NCBI RefSeq assembly: GCF_019645875.1
Contig: NZ_CP081000.1
Span: 3,720,001-3,784,000 of the forward strand
Direction: 5' to 3'
From: Mycolicibacterium senegalense
Lineage (GTDB): Bacteria > Actinomycetota > Actinomycetes > Mycobacteriales > Mycobacteriaceae
DNA: 64,000 bases
Shown piece after piece: positions 31,894-40,087 of the stretch (positions within the stretch are counted from its first letter, which is position 1; every line of letters starts with the position of its first letter). The notes beneath the pieces are model-generated. The model was not told the DNA's origin. It saw only the letters and a list, made by a program, of their open reading frames with translations, and did not search any database. The position numbers and the translations under genes are program-made.

Positions 31894-32346
31894 ATGTCAG
31901 AACACGCGACCGAGCCGTGCCCGCCCCGCTGGCTCAAGCCGATGAACAAGGTGATGATGGCGGTGCAGCGCCTGGGCCTGCCGACCGGGCCGGCCATGGT
32001 GCTGACCGTCCCCGGCCGCAAGTCCGGCAAGCCCCGCAGCACACCCATGACGCCGTTCGACCACGAAGGCGGCCTCTACACCGTGGCGGGATACCCCGGC
32101 TCGGACTGGGCGGCCAACGCGCGGGCCGCCCGCACCGGAACACTGGCCCGGGGCCGGCGGTCCCGCACGGTCAGGATCGTCGAGCTCACACCGGAGCAGT
32201 CGCGGCCTGTGTTGCGCACGTTCGCGGTCAAGGTCCCGGTGGGCGTCGGGTTCGCCAAGCGCAGCGGTCTCGTCGTCGACGGCACTCCTGACGAATTCGA
32301 GGCGCTGGCAGGGCGTTTGACGGTGTTTCGATTCGATCCCGCCTAG
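31894..32346 (+). CDS. F420-type nitroreductase/deazaflavin-dependent (DDN) family protein
   Basis: 150-residue split-beta-barrel protein. MVLTVPGRKSGKPRSTPMTP is the DDN-family signature (first strands and GRKSGKxR loop), followed by YTVAGYPGSDWAANARAA, which contacts the deazaflavin. Related mycobacterial proteins reduce nitroimidazoles or quinones with F420H2. GAGGAGGA (31880 to 31887) precedes the ATG by 6 nt, fixing the start within a much longer open frame. It is divergent from the ECF sigma gene. The physiological substrate is unknown. Confidence 0.87.
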   Translation: MSEHATEPCPPRWLKPMNKVMMAVQRLGLPTGPAMVLTVPGRKSGKPRSTPMTPFDHEGGLYTVAGYPGSDWAANARAARTGTLARGRRSRTVRIVELTPEQSRPVLRTFAVKVPVGVGFAKRSGLVVDGTPDEFEALAGRLTVFRFDPA

Positions 32347-32416
32347 TCGCGTCCGGTGGCGACCGACCCGACGGCACGACGGATCGCGATGTCTGGAAGC
32401 TCCCGGCGGCGACCGT

Positions 32417-33511
32417 ATGCTGAGCGGGATGAATTCAGCCGAGGACGCCACGCTGGTGCCAGTCACTGCTCGGACCGAGTATCTGACCAGCCGTCATCGG
32501 ATCTCCGCGGTCGCGTCGGGCGCCGTACTGCTGGCGGGTTTGGTTGCGCTCGTGGCGCTCAACTACGCCGGAGCATCCGGGTTTTTCACTGCCGTCGTGG
32601 TGGCGGCGCTGGTCTCCGTTGCCGTGGGCGGGTTGTCCTACGGACGTTCGGGCAAGCCGGGAGCTGTACTGATCACTGTCGACGGGCACACCGTTCATCT
32701 CGGTGACGAGAACGACCGGATCGTGAGCTATCCACTGTCGTCACTGATCGCGGTGAGCCGAGCAGGACCGGCTGACGCCACAACGACCGGTGGCCGGCTC
32801 TTGACGGTGCGAGGCCAGAAGTACCTCACGCTGACATTCGTCACCGATGCCGGCCACGAAGAATGGCGGGTAGCCGTCGTCGATTCGGATCCCGCTGCGG
32901 CCGAGGTCCTCCGCCGGCTGGAATCGTCATTGCCCGACCCCCGAACCGGCGTGGCGGCACCGGTTTCGGGATCGCGGATCGCCGATGCCGGGACCGACGA
33001 CGCCGCACAGCGGTTGTGGGAGGAGGCCGTCCGGCGCCACGACCACATCCTCGGGGCGTACGGCGGCTACGAACTCGACCCGGCGATGCTGTTGCGCTAC
33101 CCGGCGATCACCGACGTGACCGTCGAACCGACGCAGACGTTCCACGTCGCGCTCGACGATGCGCAGGCGCTGCGCACCGAGAACTACCCGGGAAACCGTG
33201 GCCTGGCCGACGCCTATCAGCAGGCGGTGGTGACCCTGCGCCGAGCCTGGATCGCCTGCGAATCCCACGGCAGGAAGGTCGGCACCTCCTATCTGGACGC
33301 GAGCGAACGCGCAGAACTCGATACCGCGCTCAAGCTGTACAACCACGCCACGTCGAGCTCCACGCCAGCCGAACAGGCCACCTATTACGGCCGGGCCCGT
33401 GAGATCGTCACCGAACTCGTCGACCGTGGCGTCCTACATCCACCCAAAGTGCAACTCGCACAACTGGAAGCCGCCACCCGGCGCGCCATCGAGGCGGCAA
33501 AACCGCAGTAG
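32417..33511 (+). CDS. uncharacterised membrane-anchored protein
   Basis: 364 residues; not recognised. Two hydrophobic helices lie near the N terminus (about 30 to 75: ISAVASGAVLLAGLVALVAL, FFTAVVVAALVSVAVGGLSY). A soluble domain follows with a beta-rich part, PH/YcxB-like in feel (VLITVDGHTVHLGDENDRIV), and a helical C-terminal half. ATG codons at 32417 and 32429 are both possible; neither has a clear ribosome-binding site. It ends 3 nt before the convergent membrane protein gene at 33515. Confidence 0.7.
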   Translation: MLSGMNSAEDATLVPVTARTEYLTSRHRISAVASGAVLLAGLVALVALNYAGASGFFTAVVVAALVSVAVGGLSYGRSGKPGAVLITVDGHTVHLGDENDRIVSYPLSSLIAVSRAGPADATTTGGRLLTVRGQKYLTLTFVTDAGHEEWRVAVVDSDPAAAEVLRRLESSLPDPRTGVAAPVSGSRIADAGTDDAAQRLWEEAVRRHDHILGAYGGYELDPAMLLRYPAITDVTVEPTQTFHVALDDAQALRTENYPGNRGLADAYQQAVVTLRRAWIACESHGRKVGTSYLDASERAELDTALKLYNHATSSSTPAEQATYYGRAREIVTELVDRGVLHPPKVQLAQLEAATRRAIEAAKPQ

Positions 33512-33514
33512 CGC

Positions 33515-35020
33515 TCAAATGGCACCGGGGGCAAGGAATTCACCGGTGAGCGAGTACGTCCCCGTTGCCTCTTTGACACCGGCGAGTTCGATCCGGATCG
33601 CCAACCGGTGCTCGTCGATCTCCCGATCCGTCAGCCAGATGTCGACGGCCTCGCGTTCGTAGGGTTCCAAGGCGCCGCGTTGCATCGCCTGTGCGCGAAC
33701 GGTTTCGAAAGCCTCCTGTGAGATGTCATCGAAGGAGAAGGTCTGCCGTCCCGAGTTGTATGACTTGTCGGTGATCTCGGGCAGCTCTCCCGGTACGACG
33801 ATGATCTGGCCGGCTCGGTCCCCGGTCTGGAAATCGAGCATCACGCCTCCGTTGGTCTGGACTTCGCTCGGGCGCGCTGTCGGTGTGGCCCGGTGAGTAC
33901 CCCGGATCTCGAAGTTGGTCAGCACGCGGTCCGAGGGCGCGATCCCGGCCAGTGCCAAGCCGTCTCGCGCCTTCTGGAACGAGACCGCGAAATCCGCCGG
34001 GTCGAAGATCTCTCCCACAGTCCCGTCGGGCAGCGCGTCGACGGTCTTGCTGCCGAAAGTACCGGTCAGAATCACCGGGGCGCCAGGGCCCGACCGCTTG
34101 ATCTCCAGGGTGTCCAGTTTGCTGAGCCGGCCTTGTGATTCAAGTTGACGGACCATCTTGTCGACGATCGCGTTCAGGTCGGTCGACGCGATATCGGTAG
34201 CGAGAAATGTGCTGTCTTTGCGCTGCACTCGCGGCGACGGTGTGGTGAACGCGTCTCCGCCGTTGTTGATGTAGACGGTCGTCGTGTCACCGTTGGTCGG
34301 GTCGAGCACTGTCCCGTAATCCGACCCGCTGCCGGTGAGGCGAACACCGAGCAGATTGTTGGCCGCGGCGGGGCCGAACTGCGCGGTGATCGCGCGGATC
34401 ATTCCGTCCCGTCGGGCATTCAGATCCATGCTCTTGGACTTGGGCCCGGTGTCGGCGCGCGGCGCCGCGGGGGCCGATGCGCTGCTGGGCGAGATGTGCC
34501 AGGCATCGCCGACGCCGAAGAGCACCGTGAGCGCCACCAGCATGGTGACCGCCGGATAGATCACCGCCCACTTGCCGGGCTGATCATGGAACTCGGGCGC
34601 GCGGGCCGGCTCGCGGGGCGGCAGCCGCCGCAGCGGCAACTCGGTATCCGGTCGCTCGGTCAGTGACCGGAACTCACCGCTCGACATCGAGGCGATCCAG
34701 CGCCCCTGATAGGCGGTGTCGTGCGGCGGGCTGATCGTCGCGGTCACCAACGTCGGCTGTAGATCATTCTCGGCGAGGCTGCTGCGGCTCAGGGCGTCGA
34801 CCCGCACCGGCACCAGTTCGCCGAGGGTCTGCTCGACGAACGGGACGAGTTCGGAGACCCGTGATGGCCAGGGCAGCAGCGCGACTCCCCCGACGATCAG
34901 TGGAAGCGACAACAGCAGCGCGATCCACCAGGAGTTATAGGCACCCAGTCCGATGCCGAGGGCGATGAGCACACCGGCCGCGCCGGCCCTGCCGACCCGG
35001 ACCGTCCGCCTCACCGTCAC
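33515..35020 (-). CDS. uncharacterised membrane protein with a large extracytoplasmic domain
   Basis: 501 residues; not recognised. Two helices near residues 12 to 50 form a hairpin; a cytoplasmic segment with a basic/proline-rich part (LRRLPPREPARAPEF) follows, and a third helix lies near 153 to 172 (AVIYPAVTMLVALTVLFGVG). The remaining 330 residues, starting with an Ala/Pro/Ser linker, should face outside. They contain a repeated alpha/beta pattern and no enzyme motif. A role in the envelope is plausible but unproven. It is convergent with the membrane protein at 32417. Confidence 0.7.
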   Translation of the reverse strand: MTVRRTVRVGRAGAAGVLIALGIGLGAYNSWWIALLLSLPLIVGGVALLPWPSRVSELVPFVEQTLGELVPVRVDALSRSSLAENDLQPTLVTATISPPHDTAYQGRWIASMSSGEFRSLTERPDTELPLRRLPPREPARAPEFHDQPGKWAVIYPAVTMLVALTVLFGVGDAWHISPSSASAPAAPRADTGPKSKSMDLNARRDGMIRAITAQFGPAAANNLLGVRLTGSGSDYGTVLDPTNGDTTTVYINNGGDAFTTPSPRVQRKDSTFLATDIASTDLNAIVDKMVRQLESQGRLSKLDTLEIKRSGPGAPVILTGTFGSKTVDALPDGTVGEIFDPADFAVSFQKARDGLALAGIAPSDRVLTNFEIRGTHRATPTARPSEVQTNGGVMLDFQTGDRAGQIIVVPGELPEITDKSYNSGRQTFSFDDISQEAFETVRAQAMQRGALEPYEREAVDIWLTDREIDEHRLAIRIELAGVKEATGTYSLTGEFLAPGAI

Positions 35021-35074
35021 CCCTTTGCTCTGTTTGCTTTTTCAAAATCATAGGGCGATGTGATGCGAGCTGCT

Positions 35075-35944
35075 CTAACGCACCTTCGAGATCATGGTTT
35101 CCGCGAACTGCTCGATGGGGCCCCGGAACCGGTCGACACCGGTGGCCCCGTTGGGGTTTGCCAGCCACGGCGCGCACATCACCGCGGTGATGCCGAGATC
35201 CTCGGCCCGCTTGTACAGATCCGGCGAGGGCGGGTCCAGCAGGGCCAGGATGATGTCGAACGGCTGGTTCTCCCTGCCATATTCGCGGCGGAGTTCGGCC
35301 AGCCGGGCGGTGAAGCCCGCGGCCCGCTCAAGCGGGTACGCGTAGCCGATCCACCCGTCGCAGGTGCGGGCCGCGCGCCGCAGTGCCGTCTCCGATTCGC
35401 CGCCGCACAGAATCGGCACCGGCGCCGGCGGATGCGGTTCGATCATCATCTCGGGAATCGAGTAGTACTGCCCGTCGTAGGACACCCAGCCTCCGCGCCA
35501 CAGTTCGCGCAGTGCCGGGATCATTTCGTCGAGCCGCTTGCCGCGCGTGTCGAAATCCTGGCCCAGGAGCTCGAACTCCTCCCGCATCCAGCCGACACCG
35601 ACGCCGAGGGCCACCCGTCCGCCGGAAATGACCGCGGCCGTGGCCACCTGCTTGGCGACCTCCAGCAGCGGGCGCGCCGGTGCCACGTAGACGGCGTTGG
35701 AGAACCGGAGCCGGCGCGTGAGTGCGGCCATCGCACCGATCAGCACCCAGGAGTCCGGCCAGGCGGTCTCGGGCCCCCAAGGCGGCTTGCCCGTCGCCGA
35801 GTCCGGGTAGGGCGAGGACAGTTCCCGCGGGTAGATCATGTGATCCGAGCAGACCATGCCGTGGTAACCGGCTTCATCGAGCAACGGCGCCACCGTCAGC
35901 GCATCGGCGGTGTCCATGAATGCCGTGCCGCTCCAAAACTGCAT
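35075..35944 (-). CDS. LLM-class F420-dependent oxidoreductase
   Basis: 289-residue luciferase-like TIM barrel. RLRFSNAVYVAPARPLLEVA and GGRVALGVGVGWMREEFELL are the signature segments of F420-dependent mycobacterial members, with a following FDTRGKRLDEMI. It probably uses F420H2 or F420 rather than FMN. The ATG at 35944 (MQFWSGTAF) is chosen; the open frame beyond lies antisense to the photolyase gene. The divergent promoters of this gene and phr share only 50 nt. Substrate unknown. Confidence 0.88.
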   Translation of the reverse strand: MQFWSGTAFMDTADALTVAPLLDEAGYHGMVCSDHMIYPRELSSPYPDSATGKPPWGPETAWPDSWVLIGAMAALTRRLRFSNAVYVAPARPLLEVAKQVATAAVISGGRVALGVGVGWMREEFELLGQDFDTRGKRLDEMIPALRELWRGGWVSYDGQYYSIPEMMIEPHPPAPVPILCGGESETALRRAARTCDGWIGYAYPLERAAGFTARLAELRREYGRENQPFDIILALLDPPSPDLYKRAEDLGITAVMCAPWLANPNGATGVDRFRGPIEQFAETMISKVR

Positions 35945-35994
35945 CTGAGACCTTCCGTGTGTTTTTCGCCTGTTTTGACGGGCAGCATGTACGC

Positions 35995-37326
35995 ATGCCC
36001 TCGCTGCTCTGGTTCCGTCGAGACCTGCGCTGCCGCGACCATCCGGCCCTGCTGGAGGCCGCACAACCGGACGGCGAGGTACTCGCCTGCTACGTGCTCG
36101 ATCCGCGCCTGGAGGCAACCGCGGGCACGCGGCGCCTGCAGTACCTGTACCGGGCGTTGCGCGAGCTGTCCGAGAGCCTCGACGGAAAACTGCTGGTGAC
36201 CCGGGGCCGCCCGGACGAACGGATACCGGCGCTGGCCCGGGCCATCGACGCCGCCTCGGTTCACATCTCGAAGGACTACACGCCGTTCGGGCGGCGTCGC
36301 GATGACACGGTGCGGGCGGCGCTCGGCGAAACCGCCTTGTGCGCAACGGGATCGGCCTATCTGGTGTCGCCCGGGCGCGTAACAAAATCGGATGGCACGC
36401 CGTATCGGGTGTTCACACCGTTCTACCGGGCCTGGCGCGGGCACGGCTGGCGTGCGCCCGCGGATTCCGGGCCGAATTCGGCGCGCTGGATCGACCCGGC
36501 GGACGTACCAACCGCCGGAGATCGCATCGAAATCCCCTCTGCCCCAGCGGCTCTGGTGTTCGACGCGGGTGAGAATGCGGCGCTGAGGCAGTGGCAGGCG
36601 TTCGCGCATCGGGACTTGGCCGACTATCCGGCCCGGCGCGATCGGCCCGACCTCGACGCCACCAGCCAGATGTCGGCCCATCTCAAGTTCGGCACCATCC
36701 ACCCGCGGACCATGGCGGTCGACCTCGCCTCCGGCCACGACGCCTACCTGAGGGAGTTGGCGTTCCGCGACTTCTACGCGGCAGTCCTGTTCCACTGGCC
36801 CGACAGTGCATGGCAGAACTGGAACCGTGATTTCGACGCGATCGAGGTGGATGACGACGAGGCGGCCCGGCGGGCATTCACCGCATGGAAGGACGGCCGG
36901 ACCGGATTCCCGATCGTGGATGCCGGGATGCGCCAAATGGCCGCCACGGGGTTCATGCACAACCGGGTGCGCATGATCGCGGCTTCGTTCCTGGTGAAGG
37001 ATCTGCACCTGCCGTGGCAGTGGGGTGCGCGCTGGTTTCTGGACCAGTTGGTCGACGGCGACATGGCCAACAACCAGCACGGGTGGCAGTGGGCGGCGGG
37101 CTGCGGCACCGACGCCGCCCCGTACTTCCGGGTGTTCAACCCGAATCTGCAGGGCGCGAAGTTCGACCCGGAAGGCGCCTACGTCCGACGCTGGGTACCA
37201 GAGTTGGCCGATGCCGCCGACGTGCACAAGCTGGGCGGAGACCGGCCGTCGTCCTACCCGGAACCGATCGTCGACCACGCCGAAGAGCGGCTCGAGGCGC
37301 TGCGGCGGTACCGGCGTCTGGGTTGA
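35995..37326 (+). CDS. phr: deoxyribodipyrimidine (CPD) photolyase
   Basis: 443-residue FAD-dependent DNA photolyase. The N-terminal antenna domain starts LLWFRRDLRCRDHPALLEAA. The FAD and DNA-binding core includes LAFRDFYAAVLFHWPDS, DAGMRQMAATGFMHNRVRMI, and a Trp-rich stretch WGARWFLDQLVDGDMANNQHGWQW. It repairs UV-induced pyrimidine dimers using blue light, fitting an environmental, pigmented or light-exposed mycobacterium; M. tuberculosis lacks it. The ATG at 35995 starts directly at the conserved domain; the open frame extends 25 codons upstream over the LLM promoter. Confidence 0.93.
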   Translation: MPSLLWFRRDLRCRDHPALLEAAQPDGEVLACYVLDPRLEATAGTRRLQYLYRALRELSESLDGKLLVTRGRPDERIPALARAIDAASVHISKDYTPFGRRRDDTVRAALGETALCATGSAYLVSPGRVTKSDGTPYRVFTPFYRAWRGHGWRAPADSGPNSARWIDPADVPTAGDRIEIPSAPAALVFDAGENAALRQWQAFAHRDLADYPARRDRPDLDATSQMSAHLKFGTIHPRTMAVDLASGHDAYLRELAFRDFYAAVLFHWPDSAWQNWNRDFDAIEVDDDEAARRAFTAWKDGRTGFPIVDAGMRQMAATGFMHNRVRMIAASFLVKDLHLPWQWGARWFLDQLVDGDMANNQHGWQWAAGCGTDAAPYFRVFNPNLQGAKFDPEGAYVRRWVPELADAADVHKLGGDRPSSYPEPIVDHAEERLEALRRYRRLG

Positions 37327-37338
37327 CCCCCCACGGCC

Positions 37339-37363
37339 GGCATACGACGCAGCGTCGTATGCC
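37339..37363. promoter_or_regulatory. perfect 12-base-arm palindrome between phr and the DUF2631 gene
   Basis: GGCATACGACGC (37339 to 37350) and GCGTCGTATGCC (37352 to 37363) are exact inverted copies around one A. It begins 13 nt after the phr stop and ends 51 nt before the DUF2631 start. No T-run follows. It could be an operator for the downstream gene or a non-canonical terminator. Confidence 0.6.
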
Positions 37364-37413
37364 AGAATGTCCGCAAGCCAAGCCAGAAGCCAGTTCGATC
37401 CGGAGGAGCAACC

Positions 37414-37668
37414 GTGGCCAGCACCGAGGTGGAGCGCAACAACGGCGTCGACGTCGAGGAAGTGCCCTCGGCGGCATGGGGCTGGTCGGAGCTGAACATC
37501 AAGGTGATCCACCTCGGCGGCATCCTGTCCGCCCTGTTCCTGCTGGTCATGATGCGCGGCAACCACATCGGCTGGGTCGAGAACTGGTTCCTCATCACGT
37601 TCGCGGCGCTCATCCTGCTGGCTGTGGGCCGCAACATCTGGTTGCGCCGCCGCGGCTGGATTCGCTAG
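37414..37668 (+). CDS. DUF2631 small membrane protein
   Basis: 84 residues, matching the actinobacterial DUF2631 family (Rv2876-like). After an acidic N terminus, two hydrophobic helices (about residues 30 to 47 and 53 to 74) are followed by a basic end (RNIWLRRRGWIR), so both termini are probably cytoplasmic. The start is a GTG with GGAGGA at 37402 to 37407. A perfect dyad lies upstream at 37339. Function unknown. Confidence 0.85.
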   Translation: MASTEVERNNGVDVEEVPSAAWGWSELNIKVIHLGGILSALFLLVMMRGNHIGWVENWFLITFAALILLAVGRNIWLRRRGWIR

Positions 37669-37690
37669 CCGCACACCTCGCACGCCGGCC

Positions 37691-38557
37691 CTACAACCGG
37701 GCCGGCACATCGATCGAGGCATCCGTTCGCCGCATCGGGCGAATCAGCCCCTCCTGCGCGAAGGATGCCAGCAGCTCACCGTCCTCGGTGTGCACCTGAC
37801 CGCGGACATACGACATCCCCCGTCCGGCCGCGGTGCTCTCGTGGCTGTAGAGCAGCCAGTCCTCCCACTCCACGACCTCGTGGAAACTGACCGCCGTCGA
37901 CATCAGTGCCGTCGACACCCTGGTGTGCGCCTGCGCCGTGCCGACCCCGCGATGGGGCCGCATCGTTGTCGAGATGCCGAGCTGGCCGGTGAAATAGGCC
38001 AGCAGGGCCTTGGCGAGGTCGTCACGTTCGGGGATCGGGTCACAGCGCAGCCAGGCATAGAGTTCGGGCGGCCCCACCTCGTCGGGGCTGTTGACATCGG
38101 TGACATCGACCAGCCGTAACTCGTGGCCGGCCATGGCCTGCCGCGCCGGGCGCGCGTCGTCGGGCGTATCGACATCGGGCCGCAACGCCCGATGGCTGAC
38201 CACATCGGCCGTCGGCACGTCGGCCAGCACCGTCACGGTCGCACACAGCCTCGAATTCTGTTCGACGGCCACCACGGCCGTCGCCGTCGATCGGCCGTGG
38301 TGGGCTACGTCGACAGTCAGCTCGACCGTCGAATCGATCTCGACCGGCCTGGTGAAGACCGCGTGTGCCGACCGAATAGTTTTGTCCGGGAACGTCTTTG
38401 CCGTCGCGACGATGGCCTGACCCAGCGCTTGCGTTCCTTTGGCCACTCGCCGGCCGTCGGCGCCGACCGGTCCGGTCACACCGACGAATCGATCCGGACC
38501 GGCGGCCGCCACGTCGAACGCCTTTAGTAGCCCCGCGACCGACGCCCCGATCGGCAT
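37691..38557 (-). CDS. acyl-CoA thioesterase II (TesB-like, double hotdog)
   Basis: 288-residue double-hotdog thioesterase. The first hotdog contains ALGQAIVATAKTFPDKTIRS and AHAVFTRPVEIDSTVELTV. The second contains TALMSTAVSFHEVVEWEDWL with YSHESTAAGRGMSYVRGQVH, the conserved TesB C-terminal signature. It would hydrolyse medium- to long-chain acyl-CoA. The ATG at 38557 overlaps the last base of the preceding gene's stop, so the two are translationally coupled and lie downstream of the shared operator-like site at 39228. Confidence 0.85.
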   Translation of the reverse strand: MPIGASVAGLLKAFDVAAAGPDRFVGVTGPVGADGRRVAKGTQALGQAIVATAKTFPDKTIRSAHAVFTRPVEIDSTVELTVDVAHHGRSTATAVVAVEQNSRLCATVTVLADVPTADVVSHRALRPDVDTPDDARPARQAMAGHELRLVDVTDVNSPDEVGPPELYAWLRCDPIPERDDLAKALLAYFTGQLGISTTMRPHRGVGTAQAHTRVSTALMSTAVSFHEVVEWEDWLLYSHESTAAGRGMSYVRGQVHTEDGELLASFAQEGLIRPMRRTDASIDVPARL

Positions 38558-39147
38558 CAACACACCGGAACCAGCTCGGCGTCGAGCAGGTCGGCCGACT
38601 GCCCGCACCGAAACAGGGTCTCCACCTCGTCTACCGATCCCGCGGCCGCGCCGGCGACGGCCGACGCATGGGCTTTGAACGCCAGCGCGGCCGCGCTAGG
38701 GCGGTATCGGACCCGCTGGATCGGCGCATCGAAACCGGACGGTGCGTGCGACCCGTAGAAGACCACGCCGCCGGCGCGATCTCGGAGCGCGAGCCCGTGG
38801 TCGCCGGACTCGAATCGGGAGGTGCCGATCACCGTCATCGCCACCGATTCCGCCGTCACCGGTCGCCACAGCGCCTTGAGCCCAACGGCTTTCAGACCGA
38901 GGATGCGAAGTGCCCGGCCGTCGGCGCCGTCGTCGAGTGCCACGCTGACCCGCCAGCCGGCCATCGCCCGGTCGAACAACCACCCCCCGATGCTCGTCAC
39001 CGTGTCGGCGACGTCGGCTGCCACGACGTTCAACTCGTACTGCAGAGCCTTGGCCGGGCGCGGCTGGGGCCGGTCGAACCGGACTGCGACCGAGTTACCG
39101 CCACGCACCTCGGACAACTGCGCGGACGTTCCTGAATGTGGGGACAT
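38557..39147 (-). CDS. hypothetical protein, coupled to a TesB-like thioesterase
   Basis: 196 residues; not recognised. Segments such as VTSIGGWLFDRAMAGWRVSV, IQRVRYRPSAAALAFKAHAS and FRCGQSADLLDAELVPVC suggest an alpha/beta protein without membrane helices or a known catalytic motif. The ATG at 39147 is the first good start after the upstream spacer. Its stop overlaps the thioesterase start. It is the first gene of a two-gene unit divergent from the DUF427 gene, with the regulon motif at 39228 between them. Confidence 0.65.
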   Translation of the reverse strand: MSPHSGTSAQLSEVRGGNSVAVRFDRPQPRPAKALQYELNVVAADVADTVTSIGGWLFDRAMAGWRVSVALDDGADGRALRILGLKAVGLKALWRPVTAESVAMTVIGTSRFESGDHGLALRDRAGGVVFYGSHAPSGFDAPIQRVRYRPSAAALAFKAHASAVAGAAAGSVDEVETLFRCGQSADLLDAELVPVC

Positions 39148-39227
39148 AAGGCATCCAATCCGGGTCCAAGGCCTCAACGGGGCACTGTCGACGGGGTGTT
39201 GCGGTGTGGGCAACCTCACCCAACAGC

Positions 39228-39253
39228 GTGACATTCTCAAGAGAATCTGTAAA
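39228..39253. promoter_or_regulatory. operator-like site A, GTGACA-N14-TGTAAA
   Basis: GTGACA (39228 to 39233) and TGTAAA (39248 to 39253) are 14 nt apart, as at four other sites in this window. The spacer also holds the palindrome ATTCTC-AA-GAGAAT (39233 to 39246). The site is 81 nt upstream of the gene at 39147 (reverse) and 43 nt upstream of the small open reading frame at 39296. Confidence 0.7.
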
Positions 39254-39295
39254 GCTTCTATCCGGACGCAAAAATCGACCGCAGGAGGGCCGCCG

Positions 39296-39355
39296 ATGCG
39301 TTCCACAGATGTGTCCAGATTCGGCAGATCAGCCAAATTGGAGGTGCGGCAATGA
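39296..39355 (+). CDS. 19-residue upstream open reading frame before the DUF427 gene
   Basis: ATG at 39296 opens a 19-codon frame encoding MRSTDVSRFGRSAKLEVRQ. AGGAGGG at 39283 to 39289 lies 6 nt upstream, one of the best ribosome-binding sites in the window. The stop overlaps the ATG of the DUF427 gene as ATGA, so its translation should deliver ribosomes to that gene. No run of a single amino acid that would suggest attenuation is present. Its product may itself be inert. Confidence 0.6.
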   Translation: MRSTDVSRFGRSAKLEVRQ

Positions 39356-40059
39356 GTCTCGTCGCAGGCCGCGGCCCATTGAGTACACAACCGGCCGGTT
39401 GGTTCACTCCCCCGTTGGCTGCGGGAACCGTCTACATCGAGCCACACCCTCGCCGCATCCAGGCCTTCCGCGGCGCCGCCGCCCTGCTCGACACCGAACA
39501 CGCCCTGATGGTGCACCGAGCCGGCCATCCCCTCAGCTACGCCTTTCCGCGCGACGAGGTCCACGACCTTCCGCATGAGGCGGTAGTCGAGGCACCCGGA
39601 TACGTCGCCGTGCCCTGGGATGCCGTCGACGCCTGGTTCGAAGAGGGCCGCAAGCTGGTCCACTACCCGCCGAACCCCTACCACCGGATCGACTGCCGCC
39701 CCACTCGCCGCGGCCTGCGGGTGAGCGCCGGCAACGCCGTCCTGGTCGACACCGACGAGACGGTGATCGTCTTCGAGACGGCCCTGGAGCCACGGCTCTA
39801 CGTCGATCCCGCACACGTCCGCACCGAACTCCTGCAACCCAGCCAGACGACGTCGTACTGCAACTACAAAGGCACAGCGACCTACTGGTCGGCGGTCATC
39901 GGCGACACCGCCATCGCTGACGTGGCGTGGAGCTACCCGGACACCCCACCGGAGTCCCTGCCGATCCAGGGCTTCCTCAGCTTCGACACGACGCGCCTGG
40001 ACGTGCTCGCCGAAATCCCCTCCTCCGGGACGTCGGCCACGTGCGGGTGTGCCACCTGA
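39352..40059 (+). CDS. DUF427 domain protein
   Basis: 235 residues with two DUF427 units. The second has the family signature SYCNYKGTATYWSAVIGDTA around residue 170, preceded by LYVDPAHVRTELLQPSQTT; the first half has the related FPRDEVHDLPHEAV. DUF427 proteins are small beta-tent-fold proteins of uncertain function. GAGGTG lies 5 nt before the ATG, and the start overlaps the end of a 19-codon upstream frame. It is followed 28 nt later by an SRPBCC protein, probably in the same transcript and under site A. Confidence 0.85.
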   Translation: MSLVAGRGPLSTQPAGWFTPPLAAGTVYIEPHPRRIQAFRGAAALLDTEHALMVHRAGHPLSYAFPRDEVHDLPHEAVVEAPGYVAVPWDAVDAWFEEGRKLVHYPPNPYHRIDCRPTRRGLRVSAGNAVLVDTDETVIVFETALEPRLYVDPAHVRTELLQPSQTTSYCNYKGTATYWSAVIGDTAIADVAWSYPDTPPESLPIQGFLSFDTTRLDVLAEIPSSGTSATCGCAT

Positions 40060-40087
40060 CCCATAAAACCGAGGAAAGCGAACATCA

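Noticed and set aside
35896..37722. 608-codon reverse frame opposite the photolyase gene
   Set aside because: It is a shadow of phr, which has complete photolyase motifs; the reverse translation is low-complexity and has no recognisable domain.
39228..39253. Reading GTGACA-N14-TGTAAA as an ordinary -35/-10 pair
   Set aside because: The 14-nt spacing is too short for SigA, and site D is a perfect dyad, which favours an operator; an alternative sigma factor is not fully excluded.
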